Shown one piece after another: positions 11,823 to 22,771 of a DNA stretch of 64,000 nt. Under the pieces are notes generated by a model that saw only the letters and a program-made list of their open reading frames with translations, searched no databases and was not told where the DNA came from. Position 1 is the first letter of the stretch, and each line of letters opens with the position of its first letter. The DNA lies in the NCBI GenBank assembly GCA_950295325.1, contig OX485806.1, positions 38,938,001 through 39,002,000 on the forward strand, written 5' to 3'. The position numbers and the translations under genes are program-made. This stretch comes from Polytrichum commune (taxonomy: Eukaryota > Streptophyta > Polytrichopsida > Polytrichales > Polytrichaceae).

Positions 11823-12188
11823 TCACTCATCGTCATCAATATCTAAAACATGTTGCTCATCATTCTCTACCAACAAATTGTCATCATCCTCTATCTGCAA
11901 CTCCTCATCGAAAATAGGGCGTTTGGGAATGTGATTCTTCCAATCGGAATTATCCAACAAGATCAACTTTTCAGGATCGTATGGCATTAGATGTTTGTTC
12001 AACTCCAACATCATTGATGCCTCTGCAAATCCTCCCCCAAACGATGATCTCTTTGGAGTAATGATATCATTTAGACTGCCAAAGTCACATTCTAGCCCAC
12101 CCGATCCGGGCTTGGAGGCTAGTAAAGCAGCGGCTACTTCCGCCAAACATGGCATTCTATATCGTTCATTCCACCACCAACTAACCAA
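11823..12188 (-). pseudogene. hAT transposase C-terminal dimerisation domain, truncated
   Basis: The 121-residue minus-strand frame begins near SWWWNERYRMPCLAEVAAALLA and continues SGGLECDFGSLNDIITPKRS, then an N-K-H segment and an acidic tail ending DDDE. The W-W, tyrosine, the LA-x-P-like turn, the E-C-D-F and the I-x-T-x-KRS order are those of the hAT C-terminal dimerisation region. The catalytic core and N-terminal zinc finger are missing. The 5' side is cut by a CAGTG-family MITE-like segment at about 12190-12445. It cannot encode a working transposase. Confidence 0.75.
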
Positions 12189-12189
12189 A

Positions 12190-12445
12190 TTCCCAGGTTC
12201 TGGCTACTTACTTACAGAGTTCCGGCTACTAGTTGCAGATGAGCTGGTTGAGTTTCAGAATGAACTTGTTGAAGTTCTTGTTCAAGACTTCAAGAGAACG
12301 ACCCATCTTTTTAGAGGAATGTAGAGAATATAGCCCACTTTGAGTAAAGACATATCAAAAGATGTAAACATGTAACCGGTTGCACTTGGAAGCACTTGGA
12401 TATAGACAGATGATCTCAACCCTAAAATTTTTATGATAGTGGTAG
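12190..12445. mobile_element. CAGTG/ACCGGTT-family MITE segment inside the hAT element
   Basis: Recognised by gatgagctggttgagtttc, cttcaagagaacgacc, ttttagaggaatgtagag and atgtaaacatgtaaccggtt. The ends and target duplication are not clear, so the boundaries are approximate. It separates the transposase remnant from the right-hand subterminal array. Confidence 0.55.
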
Positions 12446-12499
12446 GGATGACACGGCTGGGCCTTAGCTTGAGCCAATTGAGTTACATGACTTATCTTT

Positions 12500-12740
12500 A
12501 GCTAGCTAATAACTAGCTGGGCTAGCCCATATTATCTGAGGCCTCGATCTAGCCATAGCTGGACTAGCCCATATTTTTTGAGGCCTCGATCTAGCCATAG
12601 CTAGGCTAGCCCATCATTTTTCAAGCCGCGATCTAGCCATAGCTGGGCTAGCCCATTTTTTTCGAGAACCGTTTTCAGCCATAACTGTTAGCTATTAGGT
12701 TAGCCGCTAGCCCAAAAAGTCCGTGGGCTAGCGGCTGTAC
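12500..12740. repeat. Right subterminal array of the hAT element
   Basis: About four diverged copies of the same gctagcccat-containing unit as at 11543-11730, in the same orientation, next to the right terminus. Confidence 0.65.
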
Positions 12741-13441
12741 AAGGTCTGCAATATTTGTAAACTTATTCATGAGAAGCATCATCCAAAAAGTTACCATAGT
12801 GACATTAAATACCGTATGTCACTGAATATCATATTTTGTGTAGCTACTCCCATCTTCTTGAATTCGGACCCACTTACTAACCTCTTCTTCCTAGTTACCA
12901 AGGATGGAATTTCTAGATCAACATTGGTTCTCTTTAGTCCTCAACCAATCTTAATCCTTCAGTGACCGGCACTTGTAGATTAAAGACTCTTTAGCGGGTG
13001 CAAAGAAATCTAGGAGCCTGTGTCCACGGACCTCCACATTCTAACGGATCACCGAACAACTTCGTACTTGAGTACATAAGAACACCTCCGACGCACTATT
13101 ATCTAAAATCTATTGGACAATGGCCTACATGGAAACCCACCCTAAGGTGGTCCAATTTTGACATGTTAAAGTTGTCAACACATGTACTGTACTTTTAAAT
13201 GATAGATTGTGTGATGTATGCCCATCCTGCAACCACATCATATATAGCCACTTGCAAGTGGACAAGTACATGGGATCTCTTGATGGGCTTACTGATTCTA
13301 TCACAATCTAGAACTGGAACTGGAAGTACTGAGGGGAAATGAAAAGTTTGTGCCTTTCGTGAGATACAACATGATTTGATTGCACACTCTTACCTCGTAG
13401 GCAAGGTACAAGGTCCTCACTCCTACGCCATCGTACCAGCA

Positions 13442-13740
13442 TCCATGGAGATTTTGGGCATAATTGGTCCAAATCCTAGTGTTTCCAAGTCCAACCAGTT
13501 ACAATGAATGGGGAGAACCGACCGCCAGTTACAGATGAACTGGTTGAGTTTGAGAAATAACTGGTTGAAATTCAAGACTTCAGGAAAATTACTGATCCAA
13601 TTGATGGAATTTAGAGAACATTCTTCAACTTCGTAAAGGAAAGCTGGAAGATGTCAACACCACAACCAGTTGGTCTTGGAAACACTAGGATCTCCACTGA
13701 TTATGTCCAAAAATCTCACTGGACGCTAACTGGGTACAAG
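13442..13740. mobile_element. CAGTG/ACCGGTT-family MITEs, head-to-head pair
   Basis: A reverse-oriented partial copy (gagattttgggcataattgg to tccaagtccaaccagt, 13449-13500) is joined directly to a forward, nearly full copy starting caatgaatggggagaacc at 13502. A further inverted scrap lies near 13781-13820. No target duplication was found, so this is a rearranged cluster. Confidence 0.55.
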
Positions 13741-14395
13741 TTGCGATCTTTCAGTTTTCTTTTATTAACTTTAGGTGTATTCCATAGATTCCTCTAAAAT
13801 GATCGGTAATTTTCTTGAAGTGGGTTCCTACCGTTCATTTCATCATACTTGAGACTTTTGTGAATGAGCTTCTGTCCGCTAGAGACTCCACCTGTGATGT
13901 TTGGCACAGTCAAAGCAGATCAAAGAAGAATTCACACTAGTAAATCAATGCAGATCAAGAACTTATCTCCAGGGTGAGGACTCCGGAGTGATAGCTATGG
14001 CCAAATCTTTGCATTGTTGCTGTAAGCTCGCCAGGCTTTCTCAAGTTCAAGTCTGAGGTGTGCTTCTTGTCGCTTACAATCCTTGGTTTGCTAGGTATCC
14101 CTCCCAAAGATTCTTCGTTTCTACTACCCTCTCTCTCAAGAACTGATAAACTCGCAGAATTACAAGCCCCAGAATTATTTGATTACTCAGACCTCATGTA
14201 ATCAAACATCACAAAACCACTGTGCACATATGCGAATTAAAGAGGGTGAGAGGTGAATGTGATCTAATTGTGGATATGCAAACTTGCTAGGAGTGAAGGG
14301 AACTTCATGCATCACAAAATTGTACATGCATTCCAAAAAGCTTTGCAACACACATCACATGGTGAGGTCCATGCTCAGGAAGGGCTTTCAAAACT

Positions 14396-14475
14396 TGACG
14401 GCTGTGGGGTTTGAACCCACGCCCTTTCGGACTGGAGCCTAAATCCAGCGCCTTAGACCACTCGGCCAAACCGTC
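14396..14475 (-). tRNA. tRNA-Leu (anticodon UAG), nuclear type
   Basis: On the minus strand the sequence folds into a class II tRNA. The acceptor stem is GACGGTT with AGCCGTC. The A-box is TGGCCGAGTGG. The anticodon stem CTGGA/TCCAG holds loop TTTAGGC, giving anticodon TAG. The variable arm includes GTCCGAAAGGGC, and the B-box is GGTTCAAACCC. There is no intron and no encoded CCA. The first base after the acceptor is the discriminator A at 14396. A run of four T on the minus strand (14390-14393) follows as a pol III terminator. The plastid trnL-UAG differs in sequence, so this is a nuclear gene. Confidence 0.95.
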
Positions 14476-14803
14476 ACATGTGTCAATAAGCCACATATTG
14501 TAATCTCATGACGATGTTAACAATCCGAGACCAACGAAATGGCTGCAATGTGTTTCTCAATCATAAATATACAAACATAGCACACGAGTTAATGGTAGAC
14601 TGATACCAAGCGATTACATGGACTGTATATACGTAGAGTGAGTGGAGTTTTCTGGTTAGATCGTCTTCTCGACACGAGTTGCTTGATAAACCTCCCGTTG
14701 CAAATCCATAAACATAATCAAACTTCCATCACTCTCAGTCAAAGATAGCAGGCGATTATTTACCACTTCAGAACAGGGGAGCCGCTATAGCCGCCACCCC
14801 AAG

Positions 14804-16024
14804 CTAAACTGTCTCCAGTTCCGGATAGATCCAACTCTGCTCGGGTGTAGGCAGATTAACGAGAATCTGAAGGACAGTGTCATATGCAGGTGCAATTTGC
14901 ACTTCTCCAGCCCGGTGATATCTTGCTTCAGGAGGATCCTCTTGGCCAGCGGAATCAGCATTCAAATTGGGGCCATCTTGATCTCCACCCTCGTCGTGAA
15001 TAGGAACCAGTTGACTGGGAGGATCGGCAGTACCCAGAGCTGTTTCTTGCGGTATACCTAGCATCCTGGAAAATCCAATTTAAGGTTGAATATCTGGTTT
15101 AAAACATGCAATGGCAATCTGTTGAAGGTGCGTGCGGCGTGCCTGCTTCTGAATTTTAATCTCCGGGTGGCAACTATCTGTAGCACTATTGCCCAGTTTT
15201 GGAGCTGCTAAAGTATATTTTTAAAGGCACTGTGTTGGAGCTGCAGATTATAAACATCTTTAATACGATATATTCTAATATTTTCTTAAATTTTCTTAGA
15301 AATAAAAACGAGTACCTAGGGGTCTGGATGGCGACCCCACCTGCTTCGACTAAATGCTTCTAAACTCGACAATCTAGACTAGTGTAAATCCTCTCTCTTT
15401 CAGACGCTCGTATGGTATCGATGGGTTTCTCTCAATGCCCTGTTTGCAAGTATGTTGCTCCTCTTTGCGAAATCACAAATGATCAATTCATTAGAATCGA
15501 TTGAGAACCAATTGTTATGGAGTGAGCTGTCACTCGGAGCTTTGCCCAAGACATCGAATAAGAAAAAGCATTTTTCCACAAATACATAGTATGATGCTTC
15601 CACAGTCAGTCCACCCTATCTATTGCTTACCCTGATTCGGGAGCCATCTGGTTCTCTGCAAGTCTGGGTAGGTACCCGGTATCACTTTCATCACCCAAGC
15701 TTGCTGCCGCAGGATCGACTATGTGGTCACCGACGCATGCTCCTCCCGGGACATTGGAGAAGACGTCAGAGCTACTGGCGATGCTTAGTTTGTCGCTAGA
15801 GCCGCGTGGCGGCTCCAGGCTGCAAATCATCAACACTCAGCAGTGCAAGCAACAAGGCAAAAAATTCGAATAGAAATGTTGGGTCGCCGGGTCAAAATGA
15901 TGGGTTCTTAAAGGTGCATTGAGGATTGAACACCTCACCTGAGTCCCGAACCAGCGTCGTTCGTTATTGCACAGCTTGTTGGTGCAATCGAGCCATCAGG
16001 CGCGTCCGCCAAGTGAGCATCCAT
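14804..16024 (-). CDS. Three-exon gene of unknown function, 178 residues
   Basis: I read three minus-strand exons, 16024-15939, 15819-15631 and 15065-14804. The splice sites are canonical (CTCAG/GTGAGG donor, TTTGCAG acceptor, CAGG/GTAAGC donor, TTTTCCAG acceptor). The phases agree throughout, giving 537 coding bases. The protein starts MDAHLADAPDGSIAPTS, is acidic and serine/glycine-rich with no membrane segment, and ends with a more ordered tail, TVLQILVNLPTPEQSWIYPE. I recognise no domain. It could be a complete small protein or the 3' end of a longer gene, since the start ATG was chosen only as the first in the open exon. A plus-strand CT-rich (minus-strand GA-rich) stretch just upstream resembles a plant leader or promoter. 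The tRNA gene lies 0.3 kb beyond its stop. Confidence 0.5.
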
Positions 16025-16059
16025 CGTCAAAAACTTCTGAATGTGCGTCGCAAATCAAC

Positions 16060-16330
16060 TCTCGCTCCCTCCTCTCCGTTGTCCTTCTCCTTCTCTTTCT
16101 CCTTTTCACACCTACCAACCACATCGCCAGCTCTCCGCTTACCAACAAACGACATACAAAACGAGAAACCTTCCAAAACTCATATGGACACCCTACTCTG
16201 CCACCAACTACATGGGAGCAAGCTACCTTCTCCTTCTTCCAACCCTACCAAACTACCTTCATCGGAGCAAACTAATGTTGACGCGGGGGGCGGGGGGGAG
16301 GGGGGGGGGGCGGGTGTGGTGATGGTTCCA
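16060..16330. promoter_or_regulatory. CT-rich upstream region of the three-exon gene, with G-rich run
   Basis: ctccgttgtccttctcc and tctttctccttttcac form a pyrimidine tract about 50-120 bp upstream of the gene's ATG. A related block (accaaccacatcgccagct) recurs at about 16563-16582, so part of the region is duplicated. At about 16280-16316 the plus strand has several runs of four or more G that could form a quadruplex. The promoter role is inferred from position only. Confidence 0.3.
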
Positions 16331-17339
16331 ACCCTACCAACTGCCTTTATCGGAGCAAGCTAATGTTGAAGCGGGGAGGTTTGTGGTGATGATTTCGGCT
16401 CTACCTCCACACATCCCACATCAAGAAACTTAATATCAAAATGCGAATGCAATCAAATAGTAAATTAAGCAAGATTGCCTCCTCTAGCGCAGGTATGAGG
16501 CCTAATGCGCGCTGGGAACCGATTCTCGCTCCCACCCCTCCCTTCCTCTTTTCCTACACCCACCAACCACATCGCCAGCTATCCACTTATGATGGAAACG
16601 ACTTCTGATGGAAACGACTTATACAGCAGAACCCTCTCTAAACGGCCACGTAAACCTCAACGGTGTGAGCAAGCTGACGCTTTTTGCAAGGGGGAGGGAG
16701 CTGTATACGTTCTACCTTTCCACATTACCATCCCACGAATCAAATGTGGTAGTAAATTCAAATAAGAATGGAAATTCAAGGGCCATCAAACAAATGGATT
16801 GAGCAAGCTTACCTCCTCAAGCTCACCTTTGGAGCTCACCTTCCGACATGCGAAAGCTACACCCCAATCTATCAGAAGCCTTCCCTTCCTCCGAAACTTA
16901 GTTGCCACTCCTTCCTAGATGCCACCTGAACTCATACTACACCCCACAAACGAAATACCTCTCAAGGTTCTTAATCAAATTCTTAAATCACTCTCGGAGC
17001 AGGCTGCTCGCCTTGCTGTTGCTCTACTTGCACGACGCACACCTAACTCAAATGTGTAGGAAAAAAGATGGAGATTGAAGGTAAAGATGGATCCAACAGG
17101 GTGATCACCAACCTGACCTCTTTGTTGTGCACCCTTGTTCAGATACTATAGAGGTCTGCGAATCCCTTTGAGCACTCCAGCGGAAGCCGGCATCGGCTTC
17201 GCGGAATCCCGTTACCACGGCATCGGGCGAGGTGGTCGAAGAGCACGACAGGGATGTGGATGCTATCCATATATACATCGTTCAGCTTGTGGATGTTTCA
17301 TCTTAGTGGATGATGTTCGTTGAAATGGGCACAAAAACG
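16331..17339. other. No supported gene
   Basis: Contains the duplicated CT-rich block near 16520-16590 and short open frames without motifs. Confidence 0.35.
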
Positions 17340-17414
17340 CACTAGTGGGCGGAGCCGTGTCAGAATCGCCCACACACGGCGGCGCTGGAGTAGATTCTGA
17401 CACGGCTCCGCCCA
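17340..17414. repeat. Perfect 22-bp inverted repeat next to a CACTA-like tip
   Basis: tgggcggagccgtgtcagaa plus tc at 17346-17367 is exactly inverted at 17393-17414, with a 25-bp loop. It directly follows the word cactag at 17340. This may be the end of a CACTA-type element, but no partner end was found. The right arm overlaps the left duplication of the hAT MITE at 17413. Confidence 0.6.
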
Positions 17415-17637
17415 GTGCCCGGGAAGTTTTTGGCCATAGTCGGTCAAGATCCTTGTGATTCTAAATCTAGCCGGTTACATGTTGACATCTTCCGGTTTTG
17501 CTTTCATTCATTTGAAGTATATTCTATAGATTCCTCTTAAATGATCGACAATTCTCCCGAAGTCTCCAACTTCAACCGGTTATTTCTCAAACTCAACCGG
17601 TTCATCTGTAACTACCGCCGGTTCTTCCCGAGCAGTG
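17413..17637. mobile_element. hAT-type MITE, CAGTG/ACCGGTT family, copy with tips CAGTGCCCGGGAAG
   Basis: The left tip cagtgcccgggaag is inverted at the right as cttcccgagcagtg (12 of 14 match). The 8-bp target duplication has one mismatch, gctccgcc at 17405-17412 and actccgcc at 17638-17645. It is oriented opposite to copies 1 and 2. About 150 bp of it were later captured in the 302-bp tandem array. Confidence 0.8.
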
Positions 17638-18387
17638 ACTCCGCCACAACCCTGTGCTAAATGTCAATATAAGCTAAGCGGAGCTAATCCGTTTACTCAT
17701 CTGGAATGGACACTTCAATTTGAGTGGTGTGTGGTTCAGTGCGGATCTAAGAATGGACACCAAAAACACATGTGTTCAAAATACACGTGTGTTCCGGTTT
17801 TGCTTTCAGTCATTTAAAGTATGTTCTATAGATTCCTCTTAAATGATCGACAATTCTCCCGAAGTCTCCAACTTCAACCGGTTATTTCTCAAACTCAACC
17901 GGTTCATCTGTAACTACCGCCGGTTCTTCCCGAGCAGTGACTCCGCCACAACCCTGTGCTAAATGTCAATATAAGCTAAGCGGAGCTAATCCGTTTACTC
18001 ATCTGGAATGGACACTTCAATTTGAGTGGTGTGTGATTCAGTGTGGATCTAAGAATGGACACCAAAAACACATGTGTTCAAAATACACGTGTGTTCCGGT
18101 TTTTCTTTCATTCATTTGAAGTATGTTCTATAGATTCCTCTTAAATGATCGACAATTCTCCCGAAGTCTCCAACTTCAACCGGTTATTTCTCAAACTCAA
18201 CCGGTTCATCTGTAACTACCGCCGGTTCTTCCCGAGCAGTGACTCCGCCACAACCCTGTGCTAAATGTCAATATAAGCTAAGCGGAGCTAATCCGTTTAC
18301 TCATCTGAAATGGACACTTCAATTTGAGTGGTGTGTGGTTCAGTGTGGATCTTTGAATGGACACCAAAAACACATGTGTTCAAAATA
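17490..18387. repeat. Three tandem copies of a 302-bp unit
   Basis: Units start at 17490, 17792 and 18094, each at ttccggttttgcttt or a one-base variant. The period is 302 bp and the copies are nearly identical. The unit joins the right two-thirds of the MITE at 17413-17637 to about 150 bp of downstream host sequence (ccgccacaaccctgtgc to caaaatacacgtgtg). The two 60-residue open frames inside are the same frame repeated. Confidence 0.9.
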
Positions 18388-19952
18388 AATGAACTGTTCT
18401 AGATTTAAGTAGATTGAAGTATTCTATCAGTAGATGTGGGAGGGGAGGGGGTTTGCGTGGCCAACATATGGTTCCTTGGCCACTACCTTTGGAACTTCAT
18501 ATCAATTCAAGGCGGATTTCAAGTTCCTCTATGGTTAGAACTAGCTTATCCATCCACGTTCATGGATCAACCATAATTTGTAGGTCGTGATTTAAAGTCG
18601 TATTTCCTAGCAAACTTGGAAAAAGAAAATGGTTTGAGACCCATCTACTTTCTTTACTCATGAGGTAGTATTGGGTGCCACGCTTGTTTTACATGAAGTT
18701 TTCTATAGTTCAACCATGTCTTGAATTGATACAAATAATTCAAGCAGCGCAAAACCAAGAAGTTGAAGTCATATTACGTACTCAAAAACTAACATGACAT
18801 TGTTCAACCTCATACATGCATTCTTTTTGACAAAGATGAGTGTGTTTTCTTCTTCAAATAAGCGGTAAATATTTGTCTTAAATTAGTAGGGCCGGTCCCC
18901 TTGATGCACAACCGGTCTTTTGGCCAAATGGGTCTCCATGATGCAGAGGGTCCATGCAATTCTTTGGTTGCCCAAGCTTCATATTTCATGATTGAAAAAT
19001 TAAATAAAAGTAAAAGTAAAAACATTCAAAAAATTTAATAAAAAAACAAACATGGGGTTGGGGAGGCACCCACTAATGTGCATATCATGGGCGCTTCCAC
19101 ATCCATAGATTGATATGGTTGTTTGATGACCGACCTAAAGAACTCATTATGCTATGCTAGTGAGAAATGTGCAATCATAGTTATGCAATTGGAGTTTGTG
19201 TGCCTTGAAATCTATAGGTAAAGTGTAAACTCATTATTCATACATCGGTTGTGTACAAGTTCACATGTGCTTGAAGTGGCATTATGTGTGTCTACTTAGG
19301 CTTGACATTCTTCATCAATCAAAAAAAGAGTGTTCTCTCTAAATGAGAATAAAATCTTAGTGATGTTGATCAATTTTAGGCGATTATTCGAACAATGTAA
19401 GATGTGGCTAAACCTCTTGAATAGGTTCTAGCATCTAATGGTGTGCTACTTTTCAAGCTATAATAAGAATGTGTACTACAATTCTATGAATTAATATGCT
19501 CTACAAATTAATTAAAATGGAATATTCAAGGACTTCTTCATAATATAATGTATATCATGTTGGTATGCCATGTTCAAATAAACATGTATGTTGTCTAAAA
19601 CTTTGCTTATGAGGGTCCTGTTGGATATATGGAAGTGCTTCCAAGTTCATTACAATAGGAGATTTTGATCTATTTTCAATTGGAAGTGATGCCAATTGCT
19701 TCAACAATTGGCACTCAAGTTCCATGAACAAAAATGAATGCATGCTTTGAGGTTGTGCAAATATGAGGTCTCACTAAGCAATGTGACCACACAAGAAACA
19801 CATTCTTAATAAGGACATATTTGAGTGCATGTGTAGGTTGTTTTGGCAAAGGAAATTATATTGTATGATGACATTTTGTGATGTTTGCAAAGAACTCATG
19901 AAATTGAATATTTTGTTAATAGTGTGGCCCACAATATATACCATAAACAAAG
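18388..19952. other. No supported gene
   Basis: AT-rich unique-looking sequence. Only short frames without motifs. Confidence 0.4.
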
Positions 19953-20329
19953 TACGCTAAACATGATATTTAGTGTCATATGGTATTTAATGTCACTTTG
20001 GTAACTTTTCAGATGACACTTCTTATGAATAAGTTTACACATACTGTTGTGGATGATGGATGAGTTCGTCCATTGGCCAAAACCCTACCTTCTCTTGTCA
20101 GCAACTTGTGATGAAATGCTATCATGGATGATTGAAATATGGATGAAAGTTCACTTAGTAACTGAGGATAATTGCAACACTGTAAATCTATATTCCCCAA
20201 AAACGTTTGCAAGGAATAACAAATAACATTGGGTTAACAGTTAGTGTTGGTGACACTATACCTCGGTTTACAATTAGTATTGAACATGATCATTAGAATC
20301 AGTGACACTAAATATCATATTCAGTGTAG
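19953..20329. mobile_element. MITE with TAGTGTC palindromic tips, intact copy
   Basis: About 377 bp, from tacgctaaacatgatattta to acactaaatatcatattca..gtgtag. The tips are themselves nearly palindromic. The interior (gatggatgagttcgtccatt, ttctcttgtcagcaacttg) matches 11290-11515 in inverted orientation and 54958-55333 in direct orientation. No clear target duplication and no coding capacity. Confidence 0.65.
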
Positions 20330-20774
20330 TTATTTCTAACTCTCATCTTGTGATGTATAAAAAACTACATGTGCTCAAGAGGCTTAGAGTCTCAACTTAG
20401 AGCTATGTATTCTTTAACGTAGATGTGCCTAACTTGGTTTCTAATCTTAAATGGACACCTACATTTCAATGGTGTATGGTTGGATGTGAGTCTAAGTATG
20501 GACACCAAAATTAAGTGTTGGAAAAGAGATTGGTCTACATGCTCAAAATTTGTTAACCATTCTAGATGTAATAATCAATGCAATGAGGGGAGCCGATATG
20601 ATCATGATATGACTCCTAGAATCTTCACTTTAGAATGAATAGGGTACTCATACGGGCTCCGATGATTATGAGGGAAGTACGTACATGCACAATTGGATTT
20701 GCTAATCATCTCGTACTAATTGTGTGTTTCATATCCTACAGTTTGTGGGTGCAGAGTAAAAAGTATTCATTTAA
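20330..20774. other. No supported gene
   Basis: Short frames only. Some wording (cttggtttctaatcttaa, acaccaaaat) recurs at 21390-21500, which suggests an old duplicated repeat. Confidence 0.3.
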
Positions 20775-21309
20775 GGGCCGCTTTACACCTAGAGGTTGGG
20801 CCAATTCATTGTGTAAGAGGCTTGAAACCCTCACTTGTGATTGGCCAAAAGGTTGAAATCGGCCCCAACCCCTTTACACCTAGAGGCCGGGCCGATTTGG
20901 TGGTAAGAATTCTTTAATCAAAAAATGCATGGTATGACACGGCCCGAGCTTGTTGAATTGGGTGCACCCAAAATGGAGGGCCAATTCTTGGCCTCGGGGC
21001 CAATGGCACATTTCAATTTTTTTTAGAAAAAAAATAAAATATGATGCTTTCAACGAACTATATCCTTTGGATTATGCGGAAATATGAATGGCTCTATGCT
21101 AGATTATGCTAGATCCGTTGGATTTATGCTAGATTTATTGAATCGGCCTAGCTTCTTGGCCCTAAGGCCTTTACACATGGTAAAATTGGCCCCCATTATA
21201 ATCTTATTATAATGTGTAGTTGAGGCCGACCTCCAACCCAAAAAAGGTTGAAATTTCATGCAATCGGCCTCAAGGGGAATTGGCCCAGATCCTAGGTGTA
21301 AAGCGGCCC
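20775..21309. mobile_element. Harbinger-like MITE with TAA duplication
   Basis: The left tip gggccgctttacacctagag is inverted at the right as ctaggtgtaaagcggccc. Flanking TAA occurs at 20772-20774 and 21310-21312. A second copy of the left-tip motif at about 20871 suggests internal duplication or nesting. A relative lies at 62169-62548. Confidence 0.75.
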
Positions 21310-21658
21310 TAAGATCCATTAACCTTATATATGAGGAATTTATTTAAGTTTAAGCATAAGAAGAGATGCATTCATAAAGTAGATGCGCCTACTTGGGTTA
21401 CTTATCTTAATATGACACCTATTTTTCAGTGGTACGTGGTTAGGTGTGGCTCCAAGAATGGCTATAACAATACACATGTTTAAAAAAAGATTGGACTGCG
21501 TGCTCATAATATGATGACCATTCTAAGTTCAATAGTCAACATAATTGGAAGACCTATATGACCACTTAATGAGCACAAATTCCTTCACTTTGGTAAATAA
21601 AAAGGCATATATTTGAGCTCCACATTTTACGAGGAAAGTGTCAACAACCTCAATTTGG
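21310..21658. other. No supported gene
   Basis: AT-rich with no motif recognised. Confidence 0.3.
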
Positions 21659-21890
21659 ATATATATCCATGTATTATTATTATTATTATTACCGAGACAG
21701 AAGGCCAACACAGCCAGTGCCCAAAGTTAATTAAGAACCAATAAAATGCGGCCACACTGAGGGGCGGGGCCTCTCGGATGCGAAACACCACCATGTAAAA
21801 AGTAACAACATCCGCCCCCCACCAAGGACAACCCGCTGGGCCCACCAAACCAAAGACCACCCCCACCCCACCAGCCAAGTGCAACCCCCA
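21659..21890 (-). mobile_element. Possible LINE 3' end with (AAT)n tail
   Basis: On the minus strand a GC-richer block with ggccccgcccctcagtgtgg runs into ttggccttctgtctcgg and then a TAATAATAATAATAAT-type tail at 21674-21690. Plant LINEs often end in such short A/T microsatellite tails. No reverse transcriptase motif is visible and no target duplication was found, so this is tentative. Confidence 0.3.
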
Positions 21891-22276
21891 ACTAAGGGTT
21901 TGACTATCTACCTACATTACCTTTTCCAGTTCCACTCAATATGTGAATCGTGCCTCCTACAAAGAACATTCCTAGCGCCCCCAAGTTTTGTCGAAACCTT
22001 GGAACATGGCCGCTACAGAGAAGCTGCTAATCTTAATTTCGTCTAGATTTGGAGCTGATAACCATCTTGTACTTGTCGGGTGTTTTATATCCTAGGAGAA
22101 GTGGACTAGTCAAAAAAAGAAAAAGAAACCAATTCAGATCCATCTACCTTACCTTAGAATGGGCCCTGGCCATCTGGGACACAAGCAAGCAAGCTGCCAA
22201 AATAAGCAACTGGGTAATCCGGGGAGTCAGGAAGCCGGCTATAAATAAGAAGGTAGTTGAAAATTAATTTAGTTTA

Positions 22277-22771
22277 GGGCCACTTCACACATGACCATTA
22301 CACCTCAAGCACTCTCATTGGTGGAAAAGGCGGACCCGGTCCAAGTTCGCTTCACACTAAGTTATGCTTGAGGGACCAACGGGGTATGTGAATGCACGAT
22401 GGATGTAAAGTCTACATGGATTCGTACATGGCATCAAATGAATCATGTTTCATGGTCACTTGGACTACTTTCAAAAACCACCTCTTGGAGGTAGGCCTAA
22501 CACAAAACCATTGGGAGACCATATATGGCACACCAAACATTCACAACCATTAATTTGTTTTATTTTATCATGCGTGAGGAGCCGCATGAATAGACATTCA
22601 TTGCAGTAGCATTTGGTTGAGGGCCCGGTGATATATGACTTCACACTACACTTGAGGGTCCGTGACCACACTACATGATTTTGGAGGTGTCTTGGGACGG
22701 CCTTTGGACACTTTCTTTTGGGCTCTCACAATTTCATGGTCACGGCTCTTGGCTCGTGTGTGGAGTGGCCC
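22277..22771. mobile_element. Harbinger-like MITE, gggccacttcacac tips
   Basis: The left tip gggccacttcacacatgac is matched by the right tip gctcgtgtgtggagtggccc inverted. The flanks are TTA (22274-22276) and TCA (22772-22774), one mismatch from a TWA duplication. The family member at 28471-29060 shares tips and interior wording such as ttggtggaaaaggcgga / ttggtcgaaaaggcgga. Confidence 0.6.

Larger units (their letters stand above)
11529..12748 (-). mobile_element. Non-autonomous hAT element with 8-bp duplication
   Basis: A perfect 8-bp duplication, caatattt, lies at 11521-11528 and 12749-12756. The ends are inverted: cacaccttttatagcc at the left against cagaccttgtacagcc read inward from the right (12 of 16 match). 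Comparison with the uninterrupted MITE at 19953-20329 shows that this block is the insertion. Inside are subterminal arrays of a gctagcccat unit at both ends and a remnant of the transposase C-terminus. Confidence 0.8.
11238..12843. mobile_element. Interrupted MITE with ctacactaaatatgatattt tips
   Basis: The two ends (ctacactaaatatga at 11238 and its inverse ending gtgtag at 12843) match the intact relatives at 19953-20329 and 54958-55333. Relative to those, this copy is split after about 11520 and resumes at about 12750, exactly at the hAT insertion. Internal text such as caacttgtgatgaaa and gaacaagatgg-like blocks is shared, in inverted orientation. Confidence 0.65.
11137..13142. mobile_element. 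Harbinger-like element with TAA duplications, outer layer of a nest
   Basis: The left tip gggtgagtttccatgtgg and the right tip ccacatggaaac-type inverse (ctacatggaaacccaccc) form an imperfect inverted repeat of about 21 bp. It is flanked by TAA at 11134-11136 and at 13143-13145, as expected for PIF/Harbinger elements. Without the inner hAT insertion it would be about 0.8 kb. Related tips occur at 61407-61782. No transposase of its own was seen. Confidence 0.6.

Noticed and set aside
16280-16316. Claim of a functional G-quadruplex
   Set aside because: The runs permit it, but no conservation or position-specific context supports a function. It is only mentioned as a composition feature.
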